Shown in pieces: positions 42,769-55,153 of a DNA stretch of 64,000 nucleotides. This DNA comes from Drosophila miranda (taxonomy: Eukaryota > Arthropoda > Insecta > Diptera > Drosophilidae): NCBI RefSeq assembly GCF_003369915.1, contig NW_022881603.1, forward strand, positions 22,069,515-22,133,514. Direction: 5' to 3'. Positions within the stretch are counted from its first letter, which is position 1; each line of letters opens with the position of its first letter. A program made the translations under genes and the position numbers. The notes beneath the pieces were generated by a model that worked only from the letters and a program-made list of their open reading frames with translations, had not been told where the DNA came from and made no database searches.

Positions 42769-44092
42769 TAGGTTAGCATCCCGCAATTTTTGGAAGACAG
42801 ATTTCAGGTCCGCCAAGTGTTTTTGAAGGGAAGCAGAGAAAATGATGATATCGTCAAGATATACTAGACAGATATCCCCTATTAACTCTGCCAATACATT
42901 GTCCATTACTCTTTGGAAGGTGGCAGGGGCATTTCTCAATCCGAAGGGCATTCTTGTAAATTCGTAATGCCCTCCTTCGACTGAGAATGCCGTTTTGGAC
43001 ATGTCTTTGGGGTTCATTTCAATTTGATGAAATCCACTTGCCAAATCCAAGGTGGAGAAGTATTTGGCCCTGCCTATGTTATCTAGGATGTCATTTATGT
43101 TGGGTATGGGATATTTGTCCGCAATGGTTTTATCGTTTAGCTTTCTAAAATCGATTACCAATCTCCATTTCTTTTTATCCGGGGAATCGGACTTCTTTGG
43201 GACCACCCAGACAGGTGCTCCCCAAGGGGAATAACTATTTTTTATAATGTTTTGTTCTAACATTTTCGTGAATTGTTCTCGAACTTCCTCTTTATGAATA
43301 TATGGATATCTATATGTCTTGACATGAATTGGTAAGTTGTCCGTAGTGGGAATACAGTGCTTGACTGTGTTAGAGAAGGTCAAAGGCGAAGAAAAGATCA
43401 CGGAAGTTTATGCAAACTTTCCGTAATCCTTTCGTTTCCTCCGTATTTAGGTGGCTGGTTTGAATAAATTCAAGAAACTGTGCGTTTTCGCAGAGAGGTT
43501 TCGACCGTAACGCAGTGCTACGTACTTGGTCATAATGTTCTTCATCAAAGGGGGTTACCTCTAACGGCTGGTCCAAGTGGAAAGTTTGTTCCGTGTCCGA
43601 GTTATTGGTTATCTCGAGAAAACTAGTACTGTCCGTGGCTGTGTATAGGCCTCCCGAAATGGAAAGGTTAGGGTCTATTTCTGCCGAATTGCAGAAAAAG
43701 TCTCCCTTATTGAGGTCAACTGGAAGGTTGACCCGGGTTATGGTTTGTGGTTGTATTAGAAGGAAGTCCGATGCCCGATTAATCTCGGTGAAGATGTCGA
43801 GGGTAGCGTGTGGTGTTTCAAATTTAAATGTTTCCATGTTTATTTTTACTTTGTGGGCTGTTAAAAAGTCCATGCCCAAGAGGCCATTGAAATATGGGTG
43901 GAATTTAAAAAGTAGTAGGCTTAGGTTGTCAGGTTCGTTTAATTCGGCCGGCATGGGGAGAACAATTTTATTCTCTATAGTGTAGCTCTGTAGAACTGTT
44001 GTAATGGTGATTTTCTCACCTAATTCCAGGATACTGTGCTCCTTGGCAAAACTTGGGTCAATAAATGAAAAGGTAGAGCCGCTGTCTATCAT
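42769..44092 (-). pseudogene. Element 1 protease and N-terminal RT
   Basis: From 44092 a retroviral aspartic protease (MIDSGSTFSFID; FNGLLGMDFL) is followed by the linker to RT. RT from 43401 carries the palm motifs WRLVIDFRKLN, TLDLASGFHQI, MPFGLRNAPATFQ and the catalytic LVYLDDIIIFS. Protease and RT are in different frames; a frameshift lies near 43370-43401, within the region where one continuous pol frame is normal. Confidence 0.82.
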
Positions 44093-44487
44093 GAATTTTA
44101 AGGGAGATTTGGTGTTGAACGGGTTTAGGAGAATATACGGAAGTGTGGACCCATGGGTCTTCCTATTTACGTAACCGACCGGTTTGTCGAGGCTTCTTGC
44201 CGAAAATTTGGGTCGTCATTAATGTTGTTTTGTTCGTCGTTATCTATGTTATGGAAGTTGGGGCGTTGCTGCTGCCCGGAATTGTTACGATTTTGGTAGT
44301 TTTGTGGGTTTTGCCTGGTCTGTTGGCGATTCTGATTTTGGTTCTGCTGCTGTCTAAATGGGTTAGAGTTCGGGGAGTTGGAGGAATTATTGTTTCATCT
44401 AGGATTGGGTGTGTTATAAGTTTGGTTGGGGTTTCTTTCATATGGTCTAGTTCTATTTACGTTGTTACCGGTACTTTGTGCCCTGAT

Positions 44488-45279
44488 CTACCCCTGATAA
44501 TAGAAGCTTCTTTCGGCTTGGCACCATTCGTATGCCTCCTCGATGGTAGCTGGGTTCCTAGTTCTGATCATGATTTTGAGGGGGTCACGGAGCCCCACTA
44601 AGAATGCGTGGAGACATATCCCGTCGTAAAAGGTTTTCTTATCCGCCGCACTTGTGCCTTCCAACTGGTGGCCATTAGTGGGGGCAAGGTTCAACAGTTG
44701 GCTCCTTAGCTTCGTGATTTCGAAGAAAAGTTTCCCCAATGGCAAGTTATTAGGAAGATTTTGGATTTCTCGGATGATTATGGGTTCTGTTTTCTTGCAA
44801 CCGTACATGCGGTTTAGATTCAGTTTGATATTGTCCCATTCGAGTTTGGTACCAAGATTGCTTAGCGCTTGGTCCGCTCTCCCTGAAATTTTGTTCCGAA
44901 TTGTCCGTAGTAGCAATTACCCATACGGTGTCTGGTCTGTCCCCCTAATTAGCATAATGACCTCCTCTACGCTGGTGATGAACCTGTCTAGGGTACCGGG
45001 GGTTCCGTCGAAAGTCGGTAGTTGCTTCACGAAAGCCAGTATATCGGTCGGGTTAAGGGTCATGCTGATGGAAGTGTTGAGGGACGTGCTAGCAGTTTCT
45101 AGGTTAGCCGCTAACCCCACTTCAGGGCTACTGCTTCTAGACTGGTTGGTTACGTTACCAGAGTCCGTCATTGTTACTGTCCGTGGGGGTTCTGCTTCTT
45201 CCCTTATTTCTGGTAAGCTTGTGCTGCTCCTAAGGCCTAGTCTAGACTTGGTCTTGCTGACTATGTTACCCTTAGACAT
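44488..45279 (-). pseudogene. Element 1 gag, interrupted
   Basis: Opens at 45279 and stops at TAA 44917-44919 in frame, then continues in the same frame to 44488. The further glycine/asparagine-poor tail appears in another frame (about 44244-44441). The capsid-like portion contains FVKQLPTFDGTPGTLDRFI and RSQLLNL, typical of gypsy-group gag. No CCHC knuckle is seen, usual for this group. Confidence 0.7.
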
Positions 45280-45486
45280 TTGCAGAAGAGACTACTAGTA
45301 TTAAAAATTTGACTTTCCTTTACTTAGCATTAGTTCAAATGGGAAATGGGAACTTAACTTATTTATGTATATATTAATGTGTGTACTGTGTGTATATTAC
45401 TGTTTGTATTGTGTATATATATTGTGTGTATTGTGTATATATTATTCTGTATGTATATTAATATATATTCTATTATTATATTATTT

Positions 45487-46586
45487 TTATACCCGATACT
45501 CAAAATGAGTATTGGGGTATATTAGATTTGTGGTAAAAGTGGATGTGTGTAACGTCCAGAAGGAATCGTTTCCGACCCCATAAAGTATATATATTCTTGA
45601 TCAGCATCAATAGCCGAGTCGATTGAGCCCTGTCTGTCTGTCCGTCCGTCCGTCTGTCCGTCCCCTTCAGCGCCTAGTGCTCAAAGACTATAAGAGCTAG
45701 AGCAACGATGTTTTGGATCCAGACTTCTGTGATATGTCACTGCTACAAAAATATTTCAAAACTTCGCCCCGCCCACTTCCGCCCCCACAAAGGACGAAAA
45801 TCTGTGGCATCCACAATTTTAAAGATATGAGAAAACCAAAAACGTAGAGTTGTAGAGAATGACCATATCTTTAAGACTGCGGAATCTGAATTGGATCGTA
45901 TTATTATTATAGCCAGCATCAAGAAAACAATTTTATTTTTTCTCGCCCTGTCTCTCTCTAACACACACGTAGCATAGGCGGCTTTGCTTAGAGTAAAACA
46001 TTAGCGCCTAGATCTCAAAGACTACAAAAGCTAGAGCAACCAAATTTGGTATCCACACTCCTAATATATCGGACCGAGACGAGTTTGTTTCAAAATTTCG
46101 CCACACCCCCTTCCGCTCCCGCAAAGGACGAAAATCTGGGGATATTCAAAAATCTCAGAGACTATTAAGGCTAGAGTAACCAAATTTGGTATCCGCACTC
46201 CTGTTAGATCTTACTATAAAACGTGTATCTCAAAATTTCGCCCCACCCCCTTCCGCCCACACAAAGGACGAAAATCTGTTGCATCCAGAATATTGCACAC
46301 TCGAGAAAACTAAAAACGCAGAATCATAGATAATGACCATATCTATCAGATTGCTGAATCTGGATCAGATCAGATCATTTTTATAGCCAATAGGAACAAA
46401 TCAATTTGCAGTGGCTACGCAGCGCCCGACGTCACGCTCAGACTGATTTTCTGTCTCTCTCGCACGCACTCTTTGTCGTGTCGTTTAATATTAGCGGCGT
46501 CTGCCGGAGGAGAGCCATACTGACTTAGTATCGGGTATAACCGTAGAGTTGCGGTGTCCGCAGCAACTCACAACGTTCCCCCTCGT
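45487..46586 (+). mobile_element. ~1.1 kb dispersed repeat, copy 5
   Basis: Complete copy from TATACCCGATACTCAAAATGAG-type start (45488) to CCCCCTCG (46584), followed by a T run. It separates the gag 5' flank of element 1 from 575 bp of unassigned AT-rich DNA (46587-47163). Confidence 0.88.
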
Positions 46587-47163
46587 TTTTTTTGTATATG
46601 AATTCTTAAATAGAGTAAAAGTGTAAAGTGGTAAAATGTGTACAACAATTTATTTTACTTGTTTGTCGTTCCCCTTTTTGAGGGAATTTGTTTAAAATTG
46701 TTGAAGTCTGTAATATATGTGGTTAGTGTATCGTTTATAATGTATATTTGCGTGGACCCAGTGGCATGTTAATAAAGGGTATAGAAAAGTTTTTTTTTTC
46801 GCCACCGATTTTTGTGGTGCGCAATGTTGTTTTGATATAAAGTGATATGCTGTGTTTTTTTTTTCTCTTTTCCTTCTCTTTTTTTATTTTATTAGCAGTT
46901 TTGTTTATTCGTTTATTTGTTGGTCTTTATTGTGGCAGCTGTGGAGGAACGTGTAACTTGATCCCTCCACTATGTACCTTGAAAATAGGAAAAAGAAAAC
47001 AAATGAGTGGTGGATATTTTGTATCCGCCACTCGTTCCTACATATGGGACGGACGCTGGGGTTGACTTCAACTTGAAGTCTCTTATTTCATATATTGCGC
47101 CGCTCTGGCTGTGTTTGTAGATTCTTTTTAATTTTTATTATTACTATACACAGCGACACATGT
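46587..47163. other. Unassigned AT-rich DNA between repeat copy 5 and LTR element 2
   Basis: Probably the remaining 5' flank of element 1 or native intron. It has a hairpin CGCCACC…GTGGTGCG near 46800-46822 and T-rich tracts near 46790 and 46855. Nothing in it matches the presumed 3' LTR of element 1. Confidence 0.35.
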
Positions 47164-47167
47164 ATAT

Positions 47168-47762
47168 AGTTAAATATCCGCAACTCGATTTTAAGTTTTT
47201 TAAAAAAGACTTTTATTTTACAACTTAATTATCTTTATGTCACAAGATTTAAATGAATTCCCCGACTTGACTTTGGGTCTGCTTGTCTCAAACGGAACTG
47301 ATCTCTCTGCTGCTGGCTAGTTTCCATGAGCCCTTCTCTTGGAACTCCCGACTCTGGCTTCGGGCGTTGCTTTCCTCGGCTGCATCTTCGTGTCGGTGGC
47401 GTACGTGCCTGGATCGATATTTGGGGATGCGTCGGATTTGATGAAAGGCATCCACTGCTGGCGATCGGTGTTGCATTACATGACGGAGCTAGGAATGTGA
47501 TACTCCTTGGTTTTATGTCTAGCTTTGATTGGTCCTCATGAGTGGCGTGATTCTAAAGAATCGATTTCTCGAGAGTAGCGTGATTCTAATGTTGATGAAA
47601 CAATGTGGTCCATTGTTTATATTATGGGGGGCCCTAGCTTGGAGTATGGGAAGAAACAGTTCTTGATTCTTGAGTGGGGTCCTGTTACTTGTGTGGATGG
47701 GGTGGATGAATTGTACATAAACATAATGTGTATGGGATGTGGGGAATTATGGATATGTCACT
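47168..47762 (-). repeat. Element 2 3' LTR
   Basis: 595 bp, AGTTAAATATCC to GGATATGTCACT on the plus strand. Matches 53657-54251 except for about nine substitutions and no indel. Confidence 0.93.
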
Positions 47763-47789
47763 CCCCCAACGTTTGTTATTAGCCTGTCC

Positions 47790-49205
47790 CTAGGCGATTA
47801 CCCTCGGGTATAGTGACGGGGTGTCAAGTGCGGTGGCTGAGGTTGGTTCCTCTTCTGCTTCTATTATAGGGTTAATACATTTAACCGTGACTCTTTTAGA
47901 AGTTTTCTTAAATTTAACAGCTACATAACTTAGTAGTACTAATATAATTATGACAAATGAAATTAGTAGACTTATTTGTAATAGGTTACTATATTTGGTG
48001 TATTGCATAATTATTTCATTAGTTTGGACATACGACAGTGGTTTTATTTTAGTTATGTTGTTGTTGACATAAACATTCTGGGCAAAATCTAACATTGTGT
48101 TTGATATTGTAAATTCATTTAATTGGATTGAACAGTTGTAGATTTTTATAATGGTATTTCCTTCCGCTATTATTTCTTGGTTTACACAATTCTGGTTTAG
48201 CGTTGTTTTTGGAAGATTCCATGTGATTAGTATATTGGGTTCAATAAAGTTTATTTGAAAGTTTTGAAAAGTTTTGGAATATGGACATTTAGTGGGAATT
48301 TGCATTAAAATTCCTTTTATACAATTGTCATTGGTTTTCAATCTAGTTTCTTTAACAAATACTTCTTCATTTTTTATGTAGTACTTGTCGTATGTCATAT
48401 CTGTTAACATGTTATTTAATTCGTCTGGATACGGAACGATTTTATAGATTGGTACTTTTGTAATGTCCTTGGGAATGTTGGAAATTATTAGAATTTCGTT
48501 GGTATCGGATTTTAGCCATGTGGAGGTTTTTATATTTAGTATTTTCTCAGAATTTATTTGTTTCAGGTAGTCTTGTTTTAATAATTTTGGATTAAATATA
48601 CCGAGCCTAGTTAATTGCATACCTAGTTCTATATCTTCGATATATTCTGTGAAATGTTGTAGATTGAATATCAAAATTTCTGTTTGTTGATTCCTGTCTT
48701 TTTCTTCATTTAGTTTGTTTATAACGTTTATTCCGCTATTAACTGCATCTATTACCAAATTTAGTTCATTCATTTGAATACTATGGCTGGCTAAATTTTC
48801 TATTTTTTGTTCCAAATCGACTTTATCTTCCTGATCTAGTGTTCCAAAGAGATATTTGTAGGCTGTTCCTACTATATTGATTAGGCCTCTTTTATTTCTT
48901 TTGGTTATTTTTAGCCCGTTCATTTCTCTTTGCAATTTGTCTACTAGATATTTTATTTGGATTATGTCCTGGAATTTAGTGGCTTGCATTAATAAATTTT
49001 GGTATAGTTCTTCGGTTTTAGTTACATTAACAGTTAGATAATGGTATTCGTAATTGATAGGTATGTTAATCGATCCAGTTTTGAATATCATATATCCGTT
49101 TTGGGATTTTATAGGATTTATTTCTATGTTTTGGCCCTGTGCCATTACGATGGTAATTATGAGGAAGATGAGGATTTTAATTGTGTTGAAGTTCGCCGAT
49201 TCCAT
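47790..49205 (-). CDS. Element 2 env-like protein, intact frame
   Basis: 471 codons. N-terminal hydrophobic signal (about residues 9-22, ending AQG), a furin-type site RNKR followed by GLINIVGTAY near residue 108, a helical heptad region, N-glycosylation sequons, and a C-terminal membrane span (about residues 424-446). This is the errantiviral envelope layout. It overlaps the end of pol by 29 nt in another frame. It is the only element 2 gene without a stop. Confidence 0.85.
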   Translation of the reverse strand: MESANFNTIKILIFLIITIVMAQGQNIEINPIKSQNGYMIFKTGSINIPINYEYHYLTVNVTKTEELYQNLLMQATKFQDIIQIKYLVDKLQREMNGLKITKRNKRGLINIVGTAYKYLFGTLDQEDKVDLEQKIENLASHSIQMNELNLVIDAVNSGINVINKLNEEKDRNQQTEILIFNLQHFTEYIEDIELGMQLTRLGIFNPKLLKQDYLKQINSEKILNIKTSTWLKSDTNEILIISNIPKDITKVPIYKIVPYPDELNNMLTDMTYDKYYIKNEEVFVKETRLKTNDNCIKGILMQIPTKCPYSKTFQNFQINFIEPNILITWNLPKTTLNQNCVNQEIIAEGNTIIKIYNCSIQLNEFTISNTMLDFAQNVYVNNNITKIKPLSYVQTNEIIMQYTKYSNLLQISLLISFVIIILVLLSYVAVKFKKTSKRVTVKCINPIIEAEEEPTSATALDTPSLYPRVIA

Positions 49206-52200
49206 TAACTTCCTCGGTTTCTCTGGAATTATTATATATGCTTCTATTAGATTTCTTCTTTTTCTTGAATTTTGATTTATAATGAGTTATTTTCCTACCC
49301 CTATTCTTTTCTTCATAATGTTTTTCGTCTACCTGTCTAATTTCGCCCGTCCTTTTGAAAGGATTTGTTACCTTAGACTTAACTAGAGGTGATAGTTTAT
49401 AGCGGGTATCTACTTCATACTCTATGCGGTTTTTATTTAATTGAGTGATTTTATTCACTTTATTTAGTTGGGTGTCATAATCAGGTGAGCCTGCATAAAT
49501 GAATATATCAGCTGGTGTCCTATTTGTGGTATTATGTTTGGTTTTATGATTATAAGTATAAAGAATTAATTCAAACTTCGTGAATCTATCTTCTGGGTTA
49601 TCCTCGCTAGATATTATTCTTAATTTTTCATTTACTGTTTTATGAAATCTTTCTACGTCAGATATTCCATTTTTGCTGGAAGTGATCTCTATTTTGACGT
49701 TTTCCGTATTCAGCCATGCTTGCAATGCTGTGCACATAAAAGCTGAATCTTTATCGGCTTTGATTTCAATTGGTTTGCCCATCTCGTTAAAAACTTTCAT
49801 GATGGCTCTTTTTGCTTCTTACCAGTCACGACTTTTTACTTCTACAAGAGTGGCAAACTTCGAGTATACGTCAATACATGATAAGAACTGTTGGTTACCA
49901 ACCATATAGAAATCTATGACGTATTTCTCTCTGATGTTCAGTATTTCCGGTGTAGTTTCGAATGCCAACTTCGTATTTCTATGCTCTGTTTTGGCAATAT
50001 TACAAGTAGGACATTCGTTTATGATGTTTTGGATTAGTTTTTGATAATCCGGGTAATAGTATTTTCCCCTAAACCAATTGACGGTTTTCTCTATCCCTGG
50101 ATGGAGTAAGCCTTTATGATTCTTTAATATGGTTTCTTTAAATTCAGCGTAATTCTGAATATCTAGGAGTTTCGTGCTTGATTTAATAGCTTTGGTTATA
50201 TTGTTAGAATTAATGATTTCTAAATAGGCTTTTTGGAATGGAGGAAAATCTATTTCGTTATGGAAATATAATGCGCTCTTTTTGGTGCATAGATATTCCT
50301 TTATTATATCCTTCGCTAAGGTGTTAGTCATTTCCTTATACGTGATCTTGATGATTAGCTTGTGAAAATAACGAATTGTTTCTACCTTATCTTCATTGCT
50401 TTTTATTAGCTCAATTTGCCGATTGTAATAGTTAATTGGTCTTTCCGTGATAGCAATGTGATTTAGATTGTCTTCCTGTGCGCTATGTACAGTTGCACCA
50501 ACGCTATTGGAAGCTTCTCCAAGGAGATTTTCATTAATCTTTACCCTTGATAAGGCATCAGCTACATGATTTTCTTTGCCTGGTAGATATTTCATTTTAA
50601 AATCAAACTTATTCAGTTTTATTTTCCACCTTTGTAATTTCATATTTGGCTACTTGAGGTTGTTCAACCAAATCAAGGGTTTATGATCGCTTTGTATCTC
50701 GAATGTTCTACCGAACAGGTATGAACGGAAATACTTGGTTTCCCATACGATCGCTAATAATTCCTTTTCGATGGCTGAATAGTTTATTTCATGTTCATTT
50801 ACGGTTCTGCTAGCGTAGCAGATCGGTTTGTGTTCTTGTGACAAAACCGCTCCCAATGCTATGTTACTAGCGTCGGTTGTTACCGTGAACATTTTGTCAA
50901 AGTCTGGGGACGCATGGATAGGGTCTGAGGTGATGAGTACTTTTAGTCTCTCAAATGCCTCTTCCTTGGGGTCTATGACAGCTCCTTTCTTTAGTTTGAG
51001 TGTCATGGGTTTTGCTATGTTTGCAAAATTAGGAATGAATTTCCTGTAGAACCCGCACAAACCTAAGAATGACTTTATTTGTTTAGTCGTTTCTGGTATT
51101 GGAAATTTGACAATGGCAGAGATTTTGCCTGGATTTGGTACTATTCCTTCAGTAGTGACTACATGACCTAGGAATTCAGTTTCCTTTTTCATGAATTCAC
51201 ATTTATCCATTTGTAGCTTCAAGTTGGCGTCTCTCAACTTTCCAAATACTCTCCTTAGTGACAACAAGTGTTCTTCCAATGAAGTGGAAAATATAATGAT
51301 GTCATCTCAGTATACAAAGCAATCTTTGAAGATTAACTCTTCTAGCAGATGGTTCATACATCTTTGGAAGGTAGCTGGGGCAGTGGTTAGCCCAAAAGGC
51401 ATACGAGTGAACTCGTAATGTCCATGCTTAGTGGAGAACGCAGTTTTGGGGATTGAGCTAGGTTCCATGGGTATTTGATGGAAATCTTTTGCTAAATCGA
51501 TTGTCGTAAAATACTGACATTTACCTAGTTTGTCTAGGATTTCATCCATTCGTGGAGTTGGGAATTTGTCCTTAACTGTTATTTCATTTAGACTTCTATA
51601 GTCTACTACCATTCGATATTTTTGCTTTCCTGAAGCATCTATCTTCTTCGGAATCATAGATATGGGCGAGCAGTAAGGAGAATTCGACTTTCGAATTATT
51701 GCCTGCCTGATCATATCTTTGATTTGCTGGTTTACCTCCTGATCATGTATCTGGGCATATTTGTATGGTCGTCTGTAGACCGGGTCTTCATGTTGAGTTT
51801 TGATCTCGTGCTTGATTGTACTTGTGAAAGTCAAATTGTCACCTTCTCTGTACTGCACATCCTTAAACTCATATAAGACCTTCTTTAACTCTTCCCTCTC
51901 TTCGTCGTTTAAGTGTTCCAATCTTAATTGATTACATTCCCTTAATTCACTGTCTAGAGCGGAAGCGAAGTATTGATCTCCCTCTGGAGATGGGTCAAGG
52001 CACTTAGGTGCGATCTTCTCTTCTTTTGTAGAGGGATCAGTGCACTTCTGTGCGGTCTTGCCGGCTTCAATAGCTTCTCCACTCTGAATGATTGGGTACG
52101 ACCTAGCTCCTAGTGTTACAGTGTCATTTCTGTAATCGATGACGGCTTTACTTGCCATCAAGTATTCTCTTCCTAATAAAATATCATAATTTTCGGAAAA

Positions 52201-52254
52201 GTTATGTATGTAGAACTTTTGTTCGGACGGACTTTTTTTGTTCGCATTCCTCAT
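49177..52254 (-). pseudogene. Element 2 pol with three in-frame stops
   Basis: A single frame holds protease (LLGREYLMASKAVIDY), RT (YRMVVDYRSLNE; TTIDLAKDFHQI; MPFGLTTAPATFQ), RNase H ([15 protein letters not shown]), the integrase zinc region (CPTCN) and integrase core (DSAFMC; GISDVERFHKTV). Stops: TGA at 51307-51309 inside the catalytic YxDD box, TAG at 50650-50652 just after [12 protein letters not shown] at 49819-49821 after EVKSRDW. No frameshift separates the parts, so damage is by point changes only. Confidence 0.88.
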
Positions 52255-52390
52255 TATACTCTTAGTTAAACGGACAGGTCCATTGATGGTATGTCTTTTA
52301 TCTCGGAATCTGTATAATTTTCTTTCATGATGTTGATCGATGATCCCGAGTCAGCGATACACCTTAATATTCTTTTATTAATGGTAATGT

Positions 52391-53347
52391 TTATATAGGG
52401 TCCTCCTCGGTTTCTTCCGAGGCGGCTTGATGAAAATTTACGTCCATCTTCGTTTGGCCACTCTGGCTCTCCCTCCCTCTTTTAGTAGGTTGGTTGGGTC
52501 CACTCCCACTAGCTTGGTTTTGAGATATTTGCTGATTGAATGGATTCTGAGCCCTACCTTGATTCAAGGAATTTTTGAACTCATTGTATAATCCAGGATT
52601 TTGGGAATTTTGATTTTGATTTGTTCGATTAGTCTGATTTGTTCCAGATGAACTCTGAGTTTGATTGTGATAGTTAGTAGTATTATAATTTGGATAATAG
52701 TTTCCAACATTCTTTCGATTTGATTGAGACGATTTCGATTGATCTTTATTTGTACCTGAATCTGTTGTACTAGCTTCGTACAATCCTTCTTCTTGTGCTG
52801 CCTTCTTAAGATTAGACAATGTGGTAATATCTTTTCTTGCTAAGGTCATGAACATTCTGTCAGGAAGTTTTCGAGTAATGACATCTTTAATTGTGTTGTT
52901 CAAAGCGTTTTTATAAATGACATTATTTTCTGGTATGTTTTCTAAGTTTAGCTTATTGTTTATTAATAATGCTTTTATCTATAATTCTTCTATAAACTTA
53001 CGAAGACTGCCGTTGAATCTGGTGGTGTATAGTTGTCGTAAGAGTTCTTCATATGGTGTGTGATTTTTGAACTCGTTGATCAGCGCCGTCTTCAGTTCGA
53101 GCCACGTGTTGGGTTGTATCATTTGCGATATGCGTTGTGCCTCTCCTGACAGTTGGATCTCGGTCGCTCCAAATAGGATCCTTTGTTGGCGAAGATCTTC
53201 AGTTGGATATAATCCGCATACATATTCGATTCGTTTGATAAATGAGCTTAGCTGTCCAGATGAACCGTCATAGGCAGGTATTTGTCTGATCGACAGCAGT
53301 GCCTGGTTCAAGTGGATTTCGCTCAATGATAGTGGTGGTAACGCCAT
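52391..53347 (-). pseudogene. Element 2 gag with one in-frame stop
   Basis: Starts MALPPLSLSEIHLNQALL at 53347; an in-frame TAG at 52979-52981 follows KFIEEL, and the frame then continues to 52391 with a Ser/Asn/Gln-rich C-terminal region (TNRTNQNQNSQN). The capsid-like first part (SSFIKRIEYVCGLY; WLELKTALINEFK) matches 17.6/297-type gag. Pol starts in a different frame, as expected for a programmed shift. Confidence 0.82.
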
Positions 53348-53656
53348 GTTTTTGGTGTTGATTGGGTTTTGTTTTGTTTTCAGTAGTTTTTAACTTTATT
53401 TTGGTTCACTTGTAAGTTTTTTGATTTTGTATTTAGTGTTTCACTGTTCTTGGTGGATCACTATCTCCGCTTACTTCAGTTCACTTAATTTTAGTTTTGC
53501 AAATCGTATGTGCTCGTAACACATAGGTTCTTTGGCGGATTTCACAATTTTATTAACGATTCCGGGATTACGTGATCACAGTAATTAGAAATTACACAAG
53601 CTGACCATTACCGAAATATAGGAGTTAATTTTAAACGAAATCCTACCGACTGCGCC

Positions 53657-54251
53657 AGTTAAATATCCGCAACTCGATTTTAAGTTTTTTAAAAAAGACT
53701 TTTATTTTACAACTTAAATATCTTTATGTCACAAGATTTAAATGAATTCCCCGACTTGACTTTGGGTCTGCTTGTCTCAAACGGAACTGATCTCTCTGCT
53801 GCTGGCTAGTTTCCATGAGCCCTTCTCTTGGAACTCCCGACTCTGGCTTCGGGCGTTGCTGTCCTCGGCTGCATCTTCGTGTCGGTGGCGTACGTGCCTG
53901 GATCGATATTTGGGGATGCGTCGGCTTTGATGAAAGGCATCCACTGCTGGCGATCGGTGTTGCATTACATGACGGAGCTAGGAATGTGATACTCCTTGGT
54001 TTTATGTCTTGCTTTGATTGGTCCTCATGAGTGGCGTGATTCTAAAGAATCGATTTCTCGAGAGTGGCGTGGTTCTAATGTTGATGAAACAATGTGGTCC
54101 ATTGTTTATATTATGGGGGGCCCTAGCTTGGAGTATGGGAAGAAACAGTTATTGATTCTTTAGTGGGGTCCTGTTACTTGTGTGGATGGGGTGGATGAAT
54201 TGTACATAAACATAATGTGTATGGGATGTGGGGAATTATGGACATGTCACT
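53657..54251 (-). repeat. Element 2 5' LTR
   Basis: 595 bp, adjoining the tRNA-Ser primer site (TCCTACCGACTGCGCC on the plus strand, 53641-53656). Confidence 0.93.
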
Positions 54252-54304
54252 ATATGTATGTATATATTTTGTTGCATATACATTCCTCTTCTCCTTTTCT
54301 CTTT

Positions 54305-55068
54305 TTATACCCGGTACTCAAAATGAGTATTGGGGTATATTAGATTTGTGGTAAAAGTGGATGTGTGTAACGTCCAGAAGGAATCGTTTCCGACCCCATA
54401 AAGTATATATATTCTTGATCAGCATCAATAGCCGAGTCGATTGAGCCATGTCTGTCTGTCCGTCTGTCCGTCCCCTTCAGCGCCTAGTGCTCAAAGACTA
54501 TAAGAGCTAGAGCAACGATGTTTTGGATCCAGACTTCTGTGATATGTCACTGCTACAAAAATATTTCAAAACTTTGCCCCTCCCACTTCCGCCCCCACAA
54601 AGGACGAAAATCTGTGGCATCCACATTTTTAAAGATACGATAAAGCCAAAAACGCAGAATCGTAGAGGATGACTATATGTTCTAGAGTGTAAAATCTCAA
54701 CCAGATCGTATAATTATTATAGCCAGAATCAAGAAAACAATTTCATTCTTTCTTGCTCTGTCTCTCTCTAACACACAGGTTTCATGGTCGGTTTTGCCAA
54801 TTGCAAAATATGAGTTCAAGGATCTCAGAACCTATAAGAGCCAGAGCAACCAAATTTGGTATCCACACTCCTGTGATATCGGACCTTGACCGTTTCGTGT
54901 CCAAATTTCGCCACCCCCCCTTCCGCCCCCGCAAAGGACGAAAATCTGGGGCATCCACAAATCTCAGAGACTATTAAGGCTAGAGTAACCAAATTTGGTA
55001 TCCGCACTTCTGTTAGATCTCACTATAATACGTATATCTCAGAATTTCGCCCCACCCTTTTCCAGAGA
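54305..55068 (+). mobile_element. ~1.1 kb dispersed repeat, copy 6, truncated
   Basis: Begins TATACCCGGTACTCAAAATGAG and runs to GAATTTCGCCCCACCC, then breaks off into unique sequence (TTTTCCAGAGAGTGCC). The GC hairpin end is missing, about 300 bp. It belongs to a subtype (TTTCATGGTCGGTTTTGCCAATTG near 54780) shared with the copy at 60038. The break lies 85 nt from the lbk exon 2 acceptor. Confidence 0.88.
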
Positions 55069-55153
55069 GTGCCAGAGACCTTGCACCATTTAAATTTCTG
55101 TTATTTTTTTAATTGACGCTCAATGTGCTCCTTTCCTTCCTTTCTCCTTGCAG

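Larger units (their letters stand above)
37250..45486 (-). mobile_element. Errantivirus-type (gypsy-group) LTR retroelement, degenerate, element 1
   Basis: Minus-strand gag, protease, RT, RNase H, integrase and env reading frames occur in the gypsy-group order from 45279 down to 37906. The element is dead: gag has a stop and frame changes, protease and RT are out of frame, and the RT region is split by a 1.1 kb repeat at 41713-42768. I could not find a matching pair of LTRs; the stretch 37250-37905 left of env is the likely 3' LTR/UTR, and the 5' LTR seems missing or lies in the disturbed DNA 45280-47163. Outer limits are therefore approximate. Confidence 0.75.
47168..54251 (-). mobile_element. 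Complete 17.6/297-type errantiviral LTR retrotransposon, element 2
   Basis: 7084 bp with two LTRs of 595 bp each, flanked by ATAT at 47164-47167 and 54252-54255, the 4-bp target duplication typical of the 17.6/297 group. In the coding (minus) sense the LTRs begin AGTGACAT and end TTTAACT. The primer site next to the 5' LTR reads TGGCGCAGTCGGTAGGAT, complementary to tRNA-Ser, also as in 17.6/297. A polypurine TTGGGGG precedes the 3' LTR. Gag and pol carry in-frame stops but no frameshift in pol; env is open. By eye the LTRs differ at about nine positions (1.5%). Confidence 0.93.
31155..55153 (+). other. lbk: lbk first intron, 24 kb, TE-filled
   Basis: Bounded by GTAAGT at 31155 and a pyrimidine-rich acceptor ending at 55153. 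About 31155-33732 and 36534-37240 look like native intron sequence, with no recognisable exon; the rest is duplicated promoter DNA, two LTR elements and copies of the 1.1 kb repeat. Its size rests on the exon 1 assignment being right. Confidence 0.5.

Noticed and set aside
44143..45298. Plus-strand hydrophobic frames opposite element 1 gag
   Set aside because: Antisense of gag codons; valine/leucine-rich content is a by-product.
45280..47163. Search for a 5' LTR of element 1 matching 37250-37905
   Set aside because: No direct repeat of that stretch or primer-binding site could be seen, so no LTR pair is claimed.
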